Made by a program: the position numbers and the translations under genes. A stretch of 6,198 bases of DNA from Methanosarcinales archaeon. Its GTDB lineage: Archaea > Halobacteriota > Methanosarcinia > Methanosarcinales > Methanogasteraceae. Positions 5,669-6,198 of this stretch are shown here, one piece after another (within the stretch, counting starts at the first letter, position 1; every line of letters begins with the position of its first letter). The notes beneath the pieces are model-generated. The model saw only the letters and a list, made by a program, of their open reading frames with translations. It was not told the DNA's origin and made no database searches. Where the stretch lies: NCBI GenBank assembly GCA_030605805.1, contig JAUWHQ010000151.1:1-6198 (forward strand), read 5' to 3'.

Positions 5669-5701
5669 CAATACCCCATCAATACTCCGAGGAACCCGCC
5701 C

Positions 5702-6198
5702 ATGAAATTCTACAACCGCGAAGACGAACTGCAGGAAATGAACCTGCTCAGAAACACCCCGCCCGCGATGATCGTTCTCACGGGACGGCGCAGGGTCGGC
5801 AAGACCGAGTTGATCAAGAAGTTCCTGGAAGACTCTACCGGAGTCTATTTCTTCGTTGACAGCGAGAAATCCGAGAAGATGCTGATTAATGAGTTTTCCG
5901 GACAGTTGAAGGAATGCTTTGATCTCGGGGAGTATGTCAGGATCGAGGATTGGGAGACACTGCTGAAACTTATTTTCGATGTCGGCAGGGATCGGGACGT
6001 TATTGTTTGCATTGACGAGTTCCAGAGGTTTTTGCAGATAAACCCGTCCGTCGTCAACCAGTTGCAGAAGTACTGGGACACGAGGAGTGCCGGATCACGG
6101 GTATTCTTCGTTTTGAGCGGATCGAGTGTCGGGATGATGAACCGGATATTCGTTGAACAGAATGCGCCGCTCTTTAGGAGGGCTCAGAACATCTTATT
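5702..6198 (+). CDS. Archaeal AAA-family ATPase, N-terminal part (cut by window end)
   Basis: The frame is open from ATG 5702 to the right edge, giving 165 residues. Seen: the family start F-Y-N-R-E-D-E-L, Walker A G-R-R-R-V-G-K-T (28-35), Walker B V-I-V-C-I-D-E-F (100-107), and sensor-like V-L-S-G-S-S-V-G-M-M (137-146). It belongs to the same PF01637-type family as the minus-strand ATPase at 1153-2532. The two share motif order, but their sequences differ clearly between motifs, so they are not a recent duplication. Base composition is like the cas genes, unlike the AT-rich first copy. The C-terminal half, where a winged helix and a nuclease-like domain would be expected, is not in the window. 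It has its own promoter-like region and Shine-Dalgarno, so it need not depend on cas1 transcription. Role unknown; it occupies the place where cas2 would be expected. Confidence 0.9.
   Translation, partial: MKFYNREDELQEMNLLRNTPPAMIVLTGRRRVGKTELIKKFLEDSTGVYFFVDSEKSEKMLINEFSGQLKECFDLGEYVRIEDWETLLKLIFDVGRDRDVIVCIDEFQRFLQINPSVVNQLQKYWDTRSAGSRVFFVLSGSSVGMMNRIFVEQNAPLFRRAQNIL

Noticed and set aside
1..6198. tRNA, rRNA or insertion-sequence transposase
   Set aside because: No clover-leaf, rRNA-like stretch, transposase motif or long terminal inverted repeats were recognised on either strand by eye.

Overview
The window looks archaeal, most likely from a euryarchaeon of the methanogen/ANME kind. This is inferred from the products and signals, not from any marker gene. 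The evidence is two ATPases of the archaeal AAA family (PF01637), one with a DUF234-like C-terminal domain, a Cas1/Cas4/Cas6 set of the type I-B flavour, a HEPN plus nucleotidyltransferase pair, TATA-box-like rather than -35/-10 promoter signals, and a mix of leaderless and Shine-Dalgarno starts.

Layout, left to right: (1) 1-468, the C-terminal part of an amidohydrolase of the COG0402 type. (2) About 470-1158, a broken cas6: the C-terminal half with the Gly-rich loop is intact, the N-terminal half seems eroded and out of frame. (3) 1153-2532, minus strand, a complete AAA ATPase in AT-rich DNA whose stop overlaps the cas6 stop tail to tail. (4) 2533-2717, a promoter and hairpin region. (5) 2718-3371, cas4 with an unusual acidic, repetitive N-terminal extension. 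(6) 3432-4411, minus strand, a two-gene HEPN/MNT toxin-antitoxin-like operon with a 4-base overlap. (7) 4412-4605, an intergenic region with short tandem and nested duplications. (8) 4606-5607, cas1. (9) 5608-5701, a short regulatory region with a TATA-like box and three copies of an 8-base motif. (10) 5702 to the right edge, a second archaeal AAA ATPase, cut by the window end.

Taken together, the plus-strand genes cas6, cas4 and cas1 are the scaffold of a CRISPR locus (crRNA processing and spacer acquisition). No interference gene (cas3, cas5, cas7, cas8), no cas2 and no CRISPR array is visible. The scaffold is split by two minus-strand cassettes, an ATPase between cas6 and cas4 and a HEPN/MNT pair between cas4 and cas1, and the place where cas2 is expected holds another ATPase. 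The likeliest reading is a decaying or rearranged adaptation module that has accumulated selfish or defence-type genes. A less likely but more interesting reading is that the ATPases and the HEPN/MNT pair work with the Cas proteins. Comparison with related genomes would separate the two.
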